DNA from: Polytrichum commune
Taxonomy: Eukaryota > Streptophyta > Polytrichopsida > Polytrichales > Polytrichaceae
Direction of reading: 5' to 3'
Length of the DNA: 64,000 bases
NCBI GenBank assembly: GCA_950295325.1
Contig: OX485805.1
Coordinates: forward strand, 33,779,501 to 33,843,500
Below the pieces are notes generated by a model. That model had not been told where the DNA came from and did not search any database. It was given only the letters and a program-made list of their open reading frames with translations. Both the position numbers and the translations under genes were made by a program. Positions 1-11,448 of the stretch are shown in pieces (within the stretch, counting starts at the first letter, position 1; each line of letters opens with the position of its first letter).

Positions 1-1075
1 CTCTCCGGGCAGTATTGTGCAGATTAAGCGGATGTGGTGAAGGCGTGGATTAGGTTTTTGGCCCATTTAAAAGGGAGGGGGTTGATCTTCCACTAGATCC
101 CATGCGTTTCCCTTGCCAAATTTGTGATCAACTAGGTTTTGAATATGTTAATGGGACTTACATGCCGTAAACATATCAGCATGTTAATAGTGTAGTTTGT
201 TCGTATACACCATGACTTGGGGTTTGTGTACTCAATGTGAACACTTTACATGGTGTTTTGTTACAAACAATGCTTTATATTTGAATTATTTTGTAAAGTT
301 TTTGAAGAAGTTTGGTCCTTTTTTTCTATTAGGACTTGTTAGTTCATCTCGTGTCGTTGTTTTGAGAGTTGGGTGAAACTTCTTGGACTTTCTCTTTCGA
401 TCCCAATATTATTATGAGAGAATTTTAAGATCTAAAACATGGACTTGTCACCCAAAAATCTCAGGTTGGTATGTATGCAAGGTTGGTTTGGCCCACCTGT
501 CTTGGTACGACAAGCTAGGAAGTTGGTTGGTATAGCCCGTTACCATCCCTTTAGAATGTAAATTATCTTTACATATTCACGTACATTCTCCCGATCGTGC
601 TGAATGTTGAATATGGAACAATGTCTATAGTTTTAAGGACCCAATCCAAACTCATTTTACAAACACATGTCTTTGTAGTAGTGTCCATTACAATCCTTGC
701 AATGTACCAATCAATTATAGATGTCCAACTAAGAAAAGTGATCACGTAAGGCCCACATACCTTAGTGAGCTCTTGAAAACATGGGCTCACACTTTGCCGG
801 TTTGGGCTTCAACATGGTGGGAGACGCCTTTCTTGGCAAGGGTCAAACTAAGAAGCCACCAACAAGGACCGAGGAACTACCGACACATTGACCTTTTACC
901 TCGGACATGTAAAATCGCAATTGGTCCATTCCCAACATCTTAAAGGGGAACCCCCTTTCCATTGGCATTTGGTTGTTGAGCTGACCAATCAAAAAGGCGG
1001 CCCGGTCCTTGGACTTGCAATTCAATAGTTTATTTGAACGGACGTTGGACCAATGTTATGGTTGTTTGAACAATC
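1..1075. other. Intergenic, no gene seen
   Basis: AT-rich sequence with only short reading frames that look random. I see no conserved protein, RNA gene or clear repeat boundary here. Confidence 0.5.
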
Positions 1076-1079
1076 ATTC

Positions 1080-1400
1080 TAACCTCCCTAGTATCATGCA
1101 TGTGGCAACCAAAGTGCACGTGATAGTAAGGAGGTACGTAGTGTTAACATGGATGCTTGATGATAGAGGATCGGTGTAGCATGTGACATTATGGAATAAT
1201 ATGAAGTCAACATTTACAATAATGATAATAATTATAACGATGACAATGTGATGCATGCGAACGTGTGATTTGAGATCTTTGGTGGTTTATTTTAATGTAA
1301 GAGACCATGATATATGGGAGGGAAACATGAACAAGGAGTGAGATTTAAACTGAGAATGTTTGATCCCTAGGGTTTCAGGATATTAGAGAAGGAGGGACAT
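1080..1400. repeat. Dispersed repeat, related to 28,690-28,820 and 29,990-30,100
   Basis: Two blocks (about 1,080-1,205 and 1,300-1,400) recur in the same order and orientation at 28,690-28,820 and 29,990-30,100. Shared words include GTGTTAACATGGATG, GTGTAGCATGTGACA and CCCTAGGGTTTCAGGATATT. The spacing differs (about 100 bp here, about 1.2 kb there), so one copy has lost or gained internal DNA. No coding capacity is visible. It is probably an old non-autonomous transposable element of unknown class. Confidence 0.6.
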
Positions 1401-1439
1401 TAAGAAGGTTGATCTTATGGAGTTTAGAACGTATAAGGT

Positions 1440-1930
1440 AATTGACGTAATTTGGATACTTGGTTTGATACATATACCTTTATTTGAGTGGTGTGTAATT
1501 AGGTGTGTGGATCTACAAACACCAAAAAGATAACTCTACAAAAGAGATTGGATTATGAGTTCATAATTTGTTAACCATTATAGGTTCAATGTTTAACATC
1601 TTTGGGAGGACCTACTTGATAATCTAAAAAGAAAGAGAGTTCTAACTTTCATAATCCATAAGAAGCTCGTATGAACTCAATGACTATGGAGAGTGCGAGG
1701 GAAATGGCAATGGGTGTGATTTGGATTTGCGAATTAACTAACACTAATTGTGTGTTTCATATCTTACGATGAGCGGTTGCAAAGCTAAACATGTCTATTT
1801 GAGGTCGCTTACATAAAGATGCATGGTCACTCTCTTAATTGGAGACCTATGTTTGTGTGGTATGTGGGTAGGCTTGTACTTAAGAATGGACACTCAAAAG
1901 GCATGTGTTATGATTAGACTATTTACTCAA
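1440..1930. repeat. Dispersed repeat family R, copy 1 (with a partial second copy)
   Basis: About 350 bp that aligns by eye with 26,640-26,950, 40,190-40,480 and 49,980-50,330. The shared order is a 'CCTATATTTGAGTGGTATG'-like block, a block near 'ATAGTCAACAT.ATTGG', then 'GAACTCAATGA' and a 'TTGGATTTG..AAC..ACTAAT' block. A second partial start of the same family begins near 1,825. Termini and class are unclear. Confidence 0.5.
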
Positions 1931-2094
1931 ACGTGCCTCTCCCGATTTCCTAGTTCTTGAGTGATTATTCCAACAATATATTCTCTCGCTTTAGGAGTTA
2001 GTAACCATGGTGGTTGCTGTATCAATCGTGATTTCTACAACCTTAATTCAATTGTTCTAATACCAAATCGTCACATTCCTCTTTTCTCACAAAA

Positions 2095-3150
2095 GTAATA
2101 TCTTCAAGAGTGCACATAAACACCAGATTGTGTACTTTCAACTTTGTACATTACAAAAGCTTTACAACTCAATCACAAGAATGTGATTGTCTATGAGCTC
2201 GGACCGCCCAACCATAGGAGAGTGACAATAGGATCCTCTCTCCTCCCTTGAACTCCCTTTTATATCAAAAACATTACCTTTACTTTCTATTTTTCGTATA
2301 GACAAAGTCTTCTATTCATAGCTCTATCTTTGGTTCTACTATGAATCTTCTATCTTTTGGCACACTAACAATCCACAAGTTGGAACTATTCTTCCAACTT
2401 GATGCATTCATCTATTCTTCTAGTTGGATTTGTTTAATTCCAACTTTCTCTAATCATTCATTCTTCTAGTTGGAATTGTCTAGTTCCAACTAGATCCATT
2501 CATACACTCTTTTAGTTGGAATTGTCTAATTCCAACTAGATTCATTTATTCATTGAGAGTTGTCTAGCTCCCATGAATAACATGCATTTGTTGGGGGTTG
2601 TCCGACTCTGATCCATATCTTTTAGTTGGAGTTGTCTAACTTCAACACAAGATCTTCTAGGAGGTGACTCATTTGCACACTTCCTTCATGAGTTGTCTAT
2701 TCCTTGTGCATCATTATGTCTTTGGAGTTGTTTGACTCCAAATACCATGTGCACACGTGCTAAGTACGACAAGGAATAACCAATCTTTATTTCCTTCATT
2801 ATCAAACCTTAAATCTTTTAATCTAGGTATATCACAATAGTTGTGATTGAGCTAGAAAATGGAAGAGGGTTACATAGGAACCAAAAAATAGCATATACAT
2901 AGTACAATCAAAGATGGAGCTATGAATACCAAACTTTTATTATAGTTGAAATTGGAAAGTAGACGTACTGCATTCAACATAAAAGAAAGCTTGGGGGAGG
3001 AGAGAGGTTCTTTTGTCTCTCTCTTATGGTTGGGCAATCACAATATGGTTGTTAAGTTGTGAAGCTTTTCTAATGTTTCGTGTACATTTGTAATTGTATT
3101 ATTTTGGTGTGATAGAGAAACCTGACATGGTGTTTCCATATAGACCACAT
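2095..3150. mobile_element. Fold-back-like element with long inverted arms
   Basis: The left arm (about 2,095-2,362) matches the reverse complement of the right arm (about 2,875-3,150) over most of its length. Paired landmarks are the ACATTACAAAAGCTTTACAAC block, the GCCCAACCATAGGAGAG block, the CTCTCTCCTCCC block and the TATTCATAGCTC.ATCTTTG block. The spacer holds short degenerate hairpin repeats and no coding region. This organisation (long, imperfect inverted arms around a repeated core) resembles fold-back elements or a large MITE. I did not find a certain target-site duplication. Confidence 0.65.
2375..2760. repeat. Degenerate tandem array of small hairpins
   Basis: About eight spaced repeats of a palindromic word built on TAGTTGGAATTGTCTAATTC followed by CAACTA. 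The clearest copies lie near 2,420, 2,468 and 2,514, with decayed copies near 2,558, 2,593, 2,625, 2,690 and 2,722. Period is roughly 35-55 bp. Each unit can fold on itself. The array occupies the core of the fold-back-like element. Confidence 0.6.
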
Positions 3151-3159
3151 ACGTCAAGT

Positions 3160-4680
3160 GGAATAAAATGGAGGTTGGATTGTACATGTACCAATCACGT
3201 GTCTAATATTGTTGAAGAAGTAGGTTGATTGGTAAAAGTGCCCGTTTCGAGCCCACATAGGGCCTTATGCACAAAACACTTATAGAAGGACACTTATGCC
3301 CACACATGAAGGTGAACTCTAGTACTTCTTTGTGCTATTTCTTCCAAGTTGATACTACCTAGCATTTGTCTCATGGAGGCCATTGCACTTCGTGACTCTA
3401 CGAAATTGGCCTTTTTATCACTATCTTTATGTACTATTTTTAGTACCGTAAGCTTTTTGACTTTATAGGTTTGAAAATCAATTTCATTGCATTTCATGTC
3501 ACAAGCAGGTGCACCCATCCATGCTACCAAATTACGAACACGAAACCCCTTGCCGAAATCCAATCCAACCCCTTTCTTCGTAACTCGCTCCAAGCAAAAA
3601 TATAAGAAACAAACAAGTACACATGTACACATCCTTCGATTAGTATAGGGTCTCATAACTTAACTTATTGTGGTCACATCATTCTTCAAGTATGAAGTCA
3701 CGTCATAGCCATGAAGGTAGCCAACCCGATCTCAACCACCACCCCATTTTGTGCATCATAATATTGATCTTTGATTAGTTTTTTGACATGTCATGGTCGA
3801 AATCCAACAACCAAATGTCAATATCAAGTCAACAACTAGGTTTAAATTGTAAGCATATTTAGTGTCACATTTATTGAATACGGGAATTAAGAGTTCTTGC
3901 TTTTGTAATTGATCGGCGATTAAAAAATAAGATAGCTCGAGTATAGGTCAAAGAGAATATTTACTTAGAAAAATCAATGTAATACGGTTATAGCTGAATC
4001 TTATTTGAGAAAGCATATGAATTGCTTCTTATTTCAAATTCTCTAAGGTAGACAAACCCATTTCCGATAACCACCCCAATCATAATACACAGAGTCCCCT
4101 AGAGCCGTGAAGCTCCACACGTGTAGCTATCATTTTGTAATCTAGAATGTTGAAAAATAAACAGTGACCAGGTGTGAGAGAGGAGTCTTAGCCATTTGAA
4201 GAGGTGAATGTGGTGGAAAGAGTAAGATAAAAGGCCACGGATTTGGGTCCCTTGAAAACTATAATGATTGTACGCAAGTTCTTGTCCAAGACTTACCAGA
4301 AATAGGTCAACCTACATTGTGAATGTGGGTTGGGAGAAAATTTTACCTTGGAAACCTCATTGTGATTTCAACACTTCATAAGAAATCATGCTGCTTTTTT
4401 TTGCTTAAACGTTGTGATACCAATCTCCAAGCTTGTAAACAATCACTCCAATACCACACGTGTAACACACTTATGCGAGATTGTTTAAGTTATCAGCAAA
4501 TGGATTTGGCTACTGTACTTGGGGAATATTTTCTCTTAATCAAACCTAAACCGCTTATAGGTTAAATTGCTCAACTGGTTGGGGAATGGGTCGGCTACCA
4601 TAGCCATTGCATAAAGACAGATTAACGAAGATAGAAAAAGATAAAAGAAACATATGAATCCCTAGAATCTGCCCAAGAGC
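3160..4680. other. Intergenic, no gene seen
   Basis: AT-rich sequence. Short open frames (for example 3,294-3,656 minus) lack recognisable domains and show no conserved motif. Confidence 0.45.
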
Positions 4681-4682
4681 TT

Positions 4683-5005
4683 GGGAGCGGGCCCCACCAG
4701 GGCTGGAAACGCCATTCTTTAATTGGGCAATGATAAGGCACTGGGGAGTAGTTGACGTGGCCCTAGTGAAGGGGGAAGGGGGGGCAGTGTGTGGGGCCCA
4801 ATGGCCGCCCCCAAGGCCCACAGGGGTAAAATCCCCAGGACGACCCTCCACTTATTGGTCAGAAGTGAGCCCCTCGTTTCGCCGGGTCCCGCCCGAGGGC
4901 CGGGCCACGGCGGGCCGCCCATGTTGCCGACCCTGGAGACTGGAGGTTCGAGACTGATGCCGAGCCTACGTGGGAAGGCTGGTTGCCAGGGTGGCCTTGG
5001 AATAT
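4683..5005. other. GC-rich patch of unknown origin
   Basis: About 320 bp that is much richer in G and C than its surroundings, with runs such as GGGCCGGGCCACGGCGGGCC. Several overlapping short frames on both strands are by-products of the composition and resemble nothing I know. A GGTTCGAGACT word near 4,945 resembles a pol III B box, so a SINE or retrotransposon fragment is possible. Confidence 0.35.
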
Positions 5006-5009
5006 TCTT

Positions 5010-6040
5010 TGTATAGCTCCCCTACTAGCCTAATCAAGACCATCTCACTAATGAAGAGCATTTCATTGGCCCACAAATAAAGCATAATTAGGTAGGGTAA
5101 GTTTGTGGGCCATGTTGACGTGGATATGATTTATGTATCTACACTGAGCGTCTTCAGGCCCGGTTTAATTGTTCACATGCCACAAGGCTCCTTTTTGCAC
5201 CCGTCACAAGCAAAACGAATGGCATTTAAAGTCCAAAATCAATATTTTCTGTTAAAAATAAAATAAAAATGAGAATATGCCCGTCACGTGTAAATCAACT
5301 TGTTAAAAGAAAGGTCATGTCAATCATAAGCCATAACTATGGGCAGACAATGTAGTATTTCGTAAAATATAAGTTGTGCTTATGTATCACGTTGACTTAG
5401 GAGATACAAGTAAGCTTTTGCACTTGTAAGTTTTATGCACCCTGTATTCAAGCAAGTTGTTCTTGCAATCTTCTGACCTACCCCCCTCGCCGATCAAATC
5501 TTATCTCTAGGATTTTCACATCCACTGCACTCAATGGTATTGACCAAGTGGAGCTTGGAGCGATTTGTGCATTAAGTGTTAATAGCAAAACGTTTGTCTA
5601 GGAACGTGTTTGCAAATTTTTTTTTGCAACAGAGTCCCCTGACTTCTATCGAATTTTTAATCTTTTTGAGGCATGATGGTTCCATCATTGATTAGTTGTC
5701 TAGTTAGTAAACCATTGCTTGCCCTTATGTTGTGTCAGGTGTGGATGTGTGCGTATCTCTCTAGACAAGGAAAAGTACTTTATGTGTTTAGTAGCTTGTC
5801 ACTTGTTGTAACAAACGTAGGATGTCATGGTTTAGAGGAGTGGTGGGTGTGAATAATGATTGTACATGGGTTCAGTAAAAATTAAATGATTCTTTGCAAT
5901 GAAGGACAAGGAAATGCACATGTGTTTGTATGAGTGTGGAATTGTGTTGTTAGAGTTACTTGATTGGTATATGAGTTCATATTATGTCAAAAGTGCAGTT
6001 CCACATAAAGATTATAAGTTATTATACATTAATGCATCTT
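5010..6040. other. Intergenic, no gene seen
   Basis: AT-rich, no supported gene, RNA or repeat boundary. Confidence 0.4.
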
Positions 6041-6042
6041 AA

Positions 6043-7301
6043 TTGTTTGTTTTTTTCAAACTAGATTATCAAATCAACCTCGAGATGGCATTGGGATGTG
6101 ATTCAAGGTTGGGCATGCCAAGGAGAGATCCTCACCAACTCTCCATAACATCTTTATTTGGTTCTCAAGGTTCACAAAGCCATGAACCTTCTCAAGAGGT
6201 ACATTTTTTTAAATCGTTTCCTCTAGGCTAAGTAAGTTTTGAAGTTGTTGACTATGTATATTTTTTTCATATGGATGATTGAATTGTGAATAATAAACAA
6301 AAATAAATAAAATTTGTATTATCTTACTTAGAAAAAGAATACCGTGTGATTTTTTAAAATAAAATAAAATTTATAAATGTGTTATTTCACATCATGTCAT
6401 TTTATTACATTTTTTTTTAGTTTTCATTTTCTTACACTTTGATCGATCAAGGATGGGTTTGTACAGATTGCATCACAAACTCAAGTGAACCAATTGTTTT
6501 CAAGCAATGAACAATCACCTTTTGATGATGATTTATTGGACTCCGAATAAGTTCAACAACATGCACTCTCAAGAGCTTGAACATGGGCATATGAAAAGAA
6601 ATTCATATCATCTTGGAAAATTGGCAGGAATTGGATCATGCATATGCGGCCACAAGGTGGGCTTACACATGCTTGCATGAAATGCTCGGCATGTGAGGAA
6701 TGCTTTGTTAATTCACCAGGGGGGTTTGGGAAGCAAGTTCCAAAAGTATACAAAATTCATTCATATGTGACCACGAGAAAAGCAATGTTCACAAATCCGG
6801 GGTGGCTAGACGAGAGGCTCTTCATTTTCCTCCAAGTAGTTTGGTTTCTATTCCTTGTCATATATGTGCAAGTAGTTGTGGATAGCTTGAATGAAAGGTT
6901 TCACGATTTACCTATTTTCAACGCATTAATTTTTTTTCAATCCAAAGTATGATCCAAATGATAAAGAAGTTTGCATAACTATGTTAGTCCAATGGTTGGA
7001 GAGATTGATCATAATATTTGGATTGAAAACACTCGAAGGCGATGCAAGTAGAGCCAACTTGCTTGAGTTTGTAGAAACTTTGAGGCATGAATGTGGAAAG
7101 AAATAAACTCATGAGTCATAGCAATTTGGTGGGGGCATCAACAAGTGGTATAGCAATTGGCCACATCTCACGAAACTTTGGCAGAAAAATCCTTGTCACT
7201 TCCTCAAATATTGCAATTTGTGTAAGGGGATTTTCAAAACAAATACTATCAAAAACTACTTGTGAGCTTCATCAAAGTTGGACACTTTGGATGCTTTGAT
7301 G
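6043..7301 (+). pseudogene. Decayed hAT-like transposase region (tentative)
   Basis: A broken plus-strand coding stretch lies across several frames. One frame (about 6,938-7,085) reads as NPKYDPNDKEVCITMLVQWL, then further residues up to a TAA stop. After the stop it continues with a tryptophan-containing stretch (FGGGINKWYSNWPHLTKLWQ) and ends LDALMRVS just before the MITE. The order 'NPKY - spaced acidic region - W-rich block - LDAL' is reminiscent of the C-terminal half of plant hAT transposases, but no diagnostic dimerisation motif survives. Stops and frame changes show it is not functional. Upstream short frames (6,043-6,231 and 6,638-6,952) may be earlier parts. Family assignment is an inference. 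Confidence 0.35.
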
Positions 7302-7309
7302 CGAGTATC
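7302..7309. repeat. Target-site duplication, left (CGAGTATC)
   Basis: The 8-bp word directly abuts the left end of the 410-bp MITE and is repeated at 7,720-7,727 directly after its right end. Confidence 0.85.
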
Positions 7310-7719
7310 CACGGGGAGGTCACTTCATTGTCAAGTTGACACCACGTGCGGACAAAGTTTGCTACCCCTATATTACATGCCATACATAATTTTAAAATTT
7401 ATGATATTTTTTCTACATATACATAACCATTGATAGTATCTTTTGTATACTTTTTTGAAATTTTTAGTCATCTTTATTTTTTTTAGTAATTGTTTTAGTT
7501 CAATTCTGTGTCATTCTAGTTAGAAATGGTATGTTTTATGAAAAAAACAAATCATCAAGTTAAGTTACCACTTTTGACTATGTCATAGGTACTGTGTATA
7601 TCTACTCATGAAAAAAAATTGATAAATTTTTGACCCATTTTGGTGGTGCAACTTACCAAAAGAAGATTTTTTTTGGTCGCACGTGATGTTCAACTTGACA
7701 ATGGAGTGATCTACCCGTG
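7310..7719. mobile_element. MITE family A, copy 1 (hAT-like, 8-bp TSD)
   Basis: A 410-bp non-coding element. Its left end (CACGGGGAGGTCACTTCATT...) is the near-complement of its right end, with terminal inverted repeats of about 45 bp, mostly identical, sharing CATTGTCAAGTTGA. It is flanked by the 8-bp direct repeat CGAGTATC. A second, about 95% similar copy is at 35,887-36,295 with a different 8-bp duplication. An 8-bp duplication is typical of the hAT superfamily. It interrupts the decayed transposase-like reading frame just before this position. Confidence 0.88.
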
Positions 7720-7727
7720 CGAGTATC

Positions 7728-9130
7728 ATTATGTAGGACAGAGTTAAAGAATATGGATTGGAGGACAACATTTGAGTCATGGTGCAACATGAGGAATTGG
7801 AGAGTCCTTAGTTTGGATTAAGTATTGTAAGAAGTTCAAACTTATCTACATTTATTTTTGAAAGAATACAATTTGATCTTAATCTTTTGTGTAAAAGCTT
7901 AAGATTTTCTCAACCCATCATTTGAAAGGTAGTTTTTTTTAAGAATATATATTTTTTAATATTGTCTGTCACATTGAAAGGCAAAAAAACAGTAGTAACC
8001 CATTACATGAAATGAAGGTGGACCCGCCAAAAAATATCATTTTCACTATGGTCCAAGACAAAAGAACCTTTGAAATGGAGCAAATCAATTGGTAAACAAC
8101 AAGAATCTAGGACTTGAAGAGTTTACACTAGGATCTAGGACCAAAGTATGAAATAATGAAGTGGCCTTATAGTGGCATCACTTTTCGGCCAAGTCCCAGT
8201 GGTCCCCACAAGAGAATACTCCTCCTAGTTTGAAAAACCAATTCTCAAGCATTAGTCCAATCAGTGAGTCCGAAAGTAAGCTTCATTTAAGGGTGTTTTG
8301 GACCCCGAGTTCCATGGACCCGAACCCCGATGAAATTAATCATGTTACAAGTCCATGAAGCCAAAAAGCTTGTGGGGCTATAAATACACTTATATGATGT
8401 CAAAAGAACTAATTTCCTGGAGTAACAAAGTGCAATGGTTTCTATGCAATACCTTCTAACATTACTTTGGTAGTCCACTGAAAAGAAAGACTCGAGACTA
8501 CTTAGTACTACATTCTAAAATAGGGAAGGAAACTTGTATCCACCCTTAGTCCAAGTCACAACATTCATCATTGATCCACGACAATTGACATTGAACTATT
8601 CAACATGGGCCACATTATTGTTATGGTAACACATATTCTCAATAATGTTTGTTATCATGGGTCACATGATTACTACAATGAACTTATTATATAAAAAGTG
8701 GGTTAACAAATTATGGCAAGTGACATAGACAATATGACATGTGCATTATTTGAATAAGTCAAACACCTTGGTTATATTGAGAATTTAAGTTCAAATATGC
8801 AACCTTGGATGCAAACCCATACTTTATATTTTAATCATTTATTGTCTAGTATGAATATATATTTTTATATTTCCTTGAAATAAGATAATGTGTATAATAA
8901 GGTATCAAACACACAAATATATGAAATATGATTTATGAACTTGATGAAACCCGTCTAAATTATGTATATAGCCGTATATTGAGATCCCATGTCCTCTAAG
9001 GTGTGATGTAATTGTTCTTTGTTAAATGGTAACAAGTCTAAGCACCATGCCGCGTTTGAGCAATTGTTTTGATTACCTGGTCGTGTTGAGGCAATTGCCT
9101 TATCTCCTTCTTGCCTTGCAATAGGAAGAG
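7728..9130. other. Intergenic, repeat-derived, no gene
   Basis: Sequence right of the MITE continues the interrupted element for about 60 bp and then becomes anonymous AT-rich DNA. Near 8,350 a short word related to GAAGCCAAAAAGCTTG belongs to a dispersed repeat also seen near 38,680, 48,620 and 58,490. No gene seen. Confidence 0.45.
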
Positions 9131-9143
9131 AATGACCTTCATT

Positions 9144-9512
9144 CATATGAACCTTATGGCGGTGTCTTGTGGTACCGCATAAATTTCATGTAATTAGGGG
9201 TTTAATTATTCAATTGGTCCATGGCCTCTATGTGAGATTTGGGTCATTATCATGTTGAAGCTATGCGAGGAGGAAGCGAATGGTCCTAGTGGTGATGGAA
9301 CAATGTCATCTCTAATGTCACTATGTCACAATGGATCTCAACAAACAAATTATCCTCTCAATCTTCAAAACATTTGGGCAATAAATTCTTATGTTTTGGT
9401 TGGTGATGAGATTGTGCTCACACGAAATTGGAGTTATATTGAGTAAGACTTTGACTTTACTGGAAAGCCGGGGTATTGTGGTACCCCGAGGTACCGCCAT
9501 AAGGTTCATATG
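9144..9512. repeat. Inverted repeat, 20-bp perfect arms
   Basis: CATATGAACCTTATGGCGGT at 9,144-9,163 is exactly complementary to 9,493-9,512, and both arms continue imperfectly inward through GGTACC-containing sequence for about 20 bp more. The 369-bp span could be a small MITE, but no target-site duplication is evident. Confidence 0.6.
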
Positions 9513-10619
9513 TTTGTTATTGTGGCCTTGGCAGATGGTAGGTGTTAGAAAGCTTAAATTACCCAATATGTCGTGTAAACTAAGATCGTTAAACACAACA
9601 GATCGAGTGTCGTTGTCAACATCAATTAGCAAAATAAAATAGCAAACTAAAATGCTAAACAACCACCTCTTCAAGATGAGGGTTTCTCTCTCCAAGCTTA
9701 AGAAACTAAAATGTCTTCTTACAAAGCTTAAGAAACTCTGAAATTCACACACAAGAGTCAAGCTATCTCTCACTCCACGAAGGAAGAGTGCAAGTGGTGG
9801 AGAAAGAATGCAAAGGCTTTACTCATAATCTACTACACCATAGCCATGAGAAAGCAACAATAAGCTCTCTCTCTCTCTCTCAAAACACACTCACAAGACT
9901 TGACTTGACAACAATGGCAAGTCAAGAGGCCTTCCTCTCCATACAACCCCAATCCTATGTGGAGTTCATCCATGGAGTGGATGAACAACTAACTAGGACT
10001 CCCAATGGAGTCCGTTACTCATCCCAACACACATGGACTCCTAATGGGGCCCATTTACTCCTAAATTGACGTAACTTAGCCCCCGATGTCACCTCACGTG
10101 ACAAATAGTTGCAATACGTGTTGCAATACCAACTTGGCATCAAGAATTACATTGTTTATGGTATGTAGGTGGTACGTAGTTTGATGTATTATTTGAAATG
10201 CTCATAATGACACAAATGAGATACGTACATCTTGTTGAATCAAGAAAATTTAGATGTTAAAACAAAAAAATGTTGTATCGATGCTTGTATGTATATTTCA
10301 CAACATTGCAATACAACTTCTCGAACACATGAATCTATTTTTTAAAGCTATTTCCACTAGTTCCCAACGCAAGATTAGTGTAACTCACATTAAAGACCAC
10401 AATCAATGAAAATGTGATATGAATTAATGAACTATTTGATACTGTCAAATTTTGGTTCATGACACCTACCAAGAGGGGTGTGATATAAGCTTGCCCCTCC
10501 CAAGGTTTGTTGTTGATTCTATTTTAATTGGGTCCCACTCAATTAGAACAAGGACTCTAACCCCAATTTATGAGTTCAATGGTCCTTCAACTATCGTACA
10601 TAGGCCACTTACCGCTCAC
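9513..10619. other. Intergenic, contains a (CT)n microsatellite
   Basis: No gene supported. A CT dinucleotide run lies near 9,870-9,885. The plus-strand frame at 9,788-10,069 has no recognisable domain. Confidence 0.4.
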
Positions 10620-11448
10620 AACCACTAACCGTGCACTTTACCGTGCACTTCACCGTTCACTTTTAATCTCGACCGTCCAATCTCCGTGCTTCCATGGTAA
10701 TTTTGAATCTTTTTATGATTGAACAGTTAAGGAAATTGAAGTGGGAGCTCAAAAATGTTACATTTCAAGATTTAGAAGCAAATGCAAAGAGAATAAGCAT
10801 CAAACAAACAATATTGATGCTCCAAGGTGGATCAATTTTCTCGTCAAATTCCAATGACAAGTAAGACAATATTTTCAATTTGATTATGTAAACTTGATTT
10901 TTACTTCATTGTATGTCATGTATGTTAGTATGTCAACCTCTCAATTTTTACAAGCATTATTGATTTTCAAATATTCGATTTTGTATGTTGTTACAAGAAC
11001 AATGTCCATCAACAAGAAGACCTTTCCAACATCTTGAAGATTCCTTCATTCCCTAAAGCTTCTAGAAGAAAACCTAAGAATCCTAAAAGATTGAATCCTC
11101 ATGGAAAATGCTTAACTTCACAAACATATACTTTGGAAAGGCAAAGAGTTGCAAACGAGTTGGAAGATGAGTTTAACAAGCAAGAAGAGAAGAAGCAAAG
11201 AAGAGCAAACCTTGCAAAAGCGAAGAATGATGAAAAAATCTGGAAGCAGCTTGAAAGGGAGAAGGTAGCAGAACTGAAGAAGAAAGAAAAACAAAAATGC
11301 CCAACAGAAAATAAGGTTGAGAAAAAACAAGAAATGAGGCTTAAAAGCCAACAACGTCCAACAATCGTGTTTGCCAAAAAAAAAGAGCTTCTTTTGTAAT
11401 GCCTCTAGCAAAAGTTGAATGAACATTGATAGTGCACGGTTAGTGGTT
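10620..11448 (+). mobile_element. Decayed DNA transposon with Lys/Glu-rich reading frame between inverted repeats
   Basis: AACCACTAACCGTGCACT occurs at 10,620-10,637 and, perfectly inverted, at 11,431-11,448. Between them are two plus-strand coding blocks: about 10,735-10,860 (including LKWELKNVTFQDLEANAKRI) and 11,034-11,396. The second is a highly charged, probably coiled-coil stretch (TLERQRVANELEDEFNKQEE..., then K/E repeats) ending in TAA. The second block has no upstream ATG in good position, so it looks like the 3' end of a gene that has lost its front. The combination suggests a transposon remnant. Its superfamily cannot be named with confidence. Confidence 0.5.

Noticed and set aside
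2375-2760. CRISPR-like array
   Set aside because: Repeats are degenerate with irregular spacing in plant nuclear DNA. They are small hairpin repeats inside a transposable element.
4555-5016. Overlapping Pro/Gly-rich frames on both strands as possible proteins
   Set aside because: They arise from GC-rich composition, appear in several frames at once and resemble no protein.
11099-11426. Phe/Leu/Ser-rich minus-strand frames
   Set aside because: Antisense of the Lys/Glu-rich plus-strand frame. The hydrophobic composition is a by-product.
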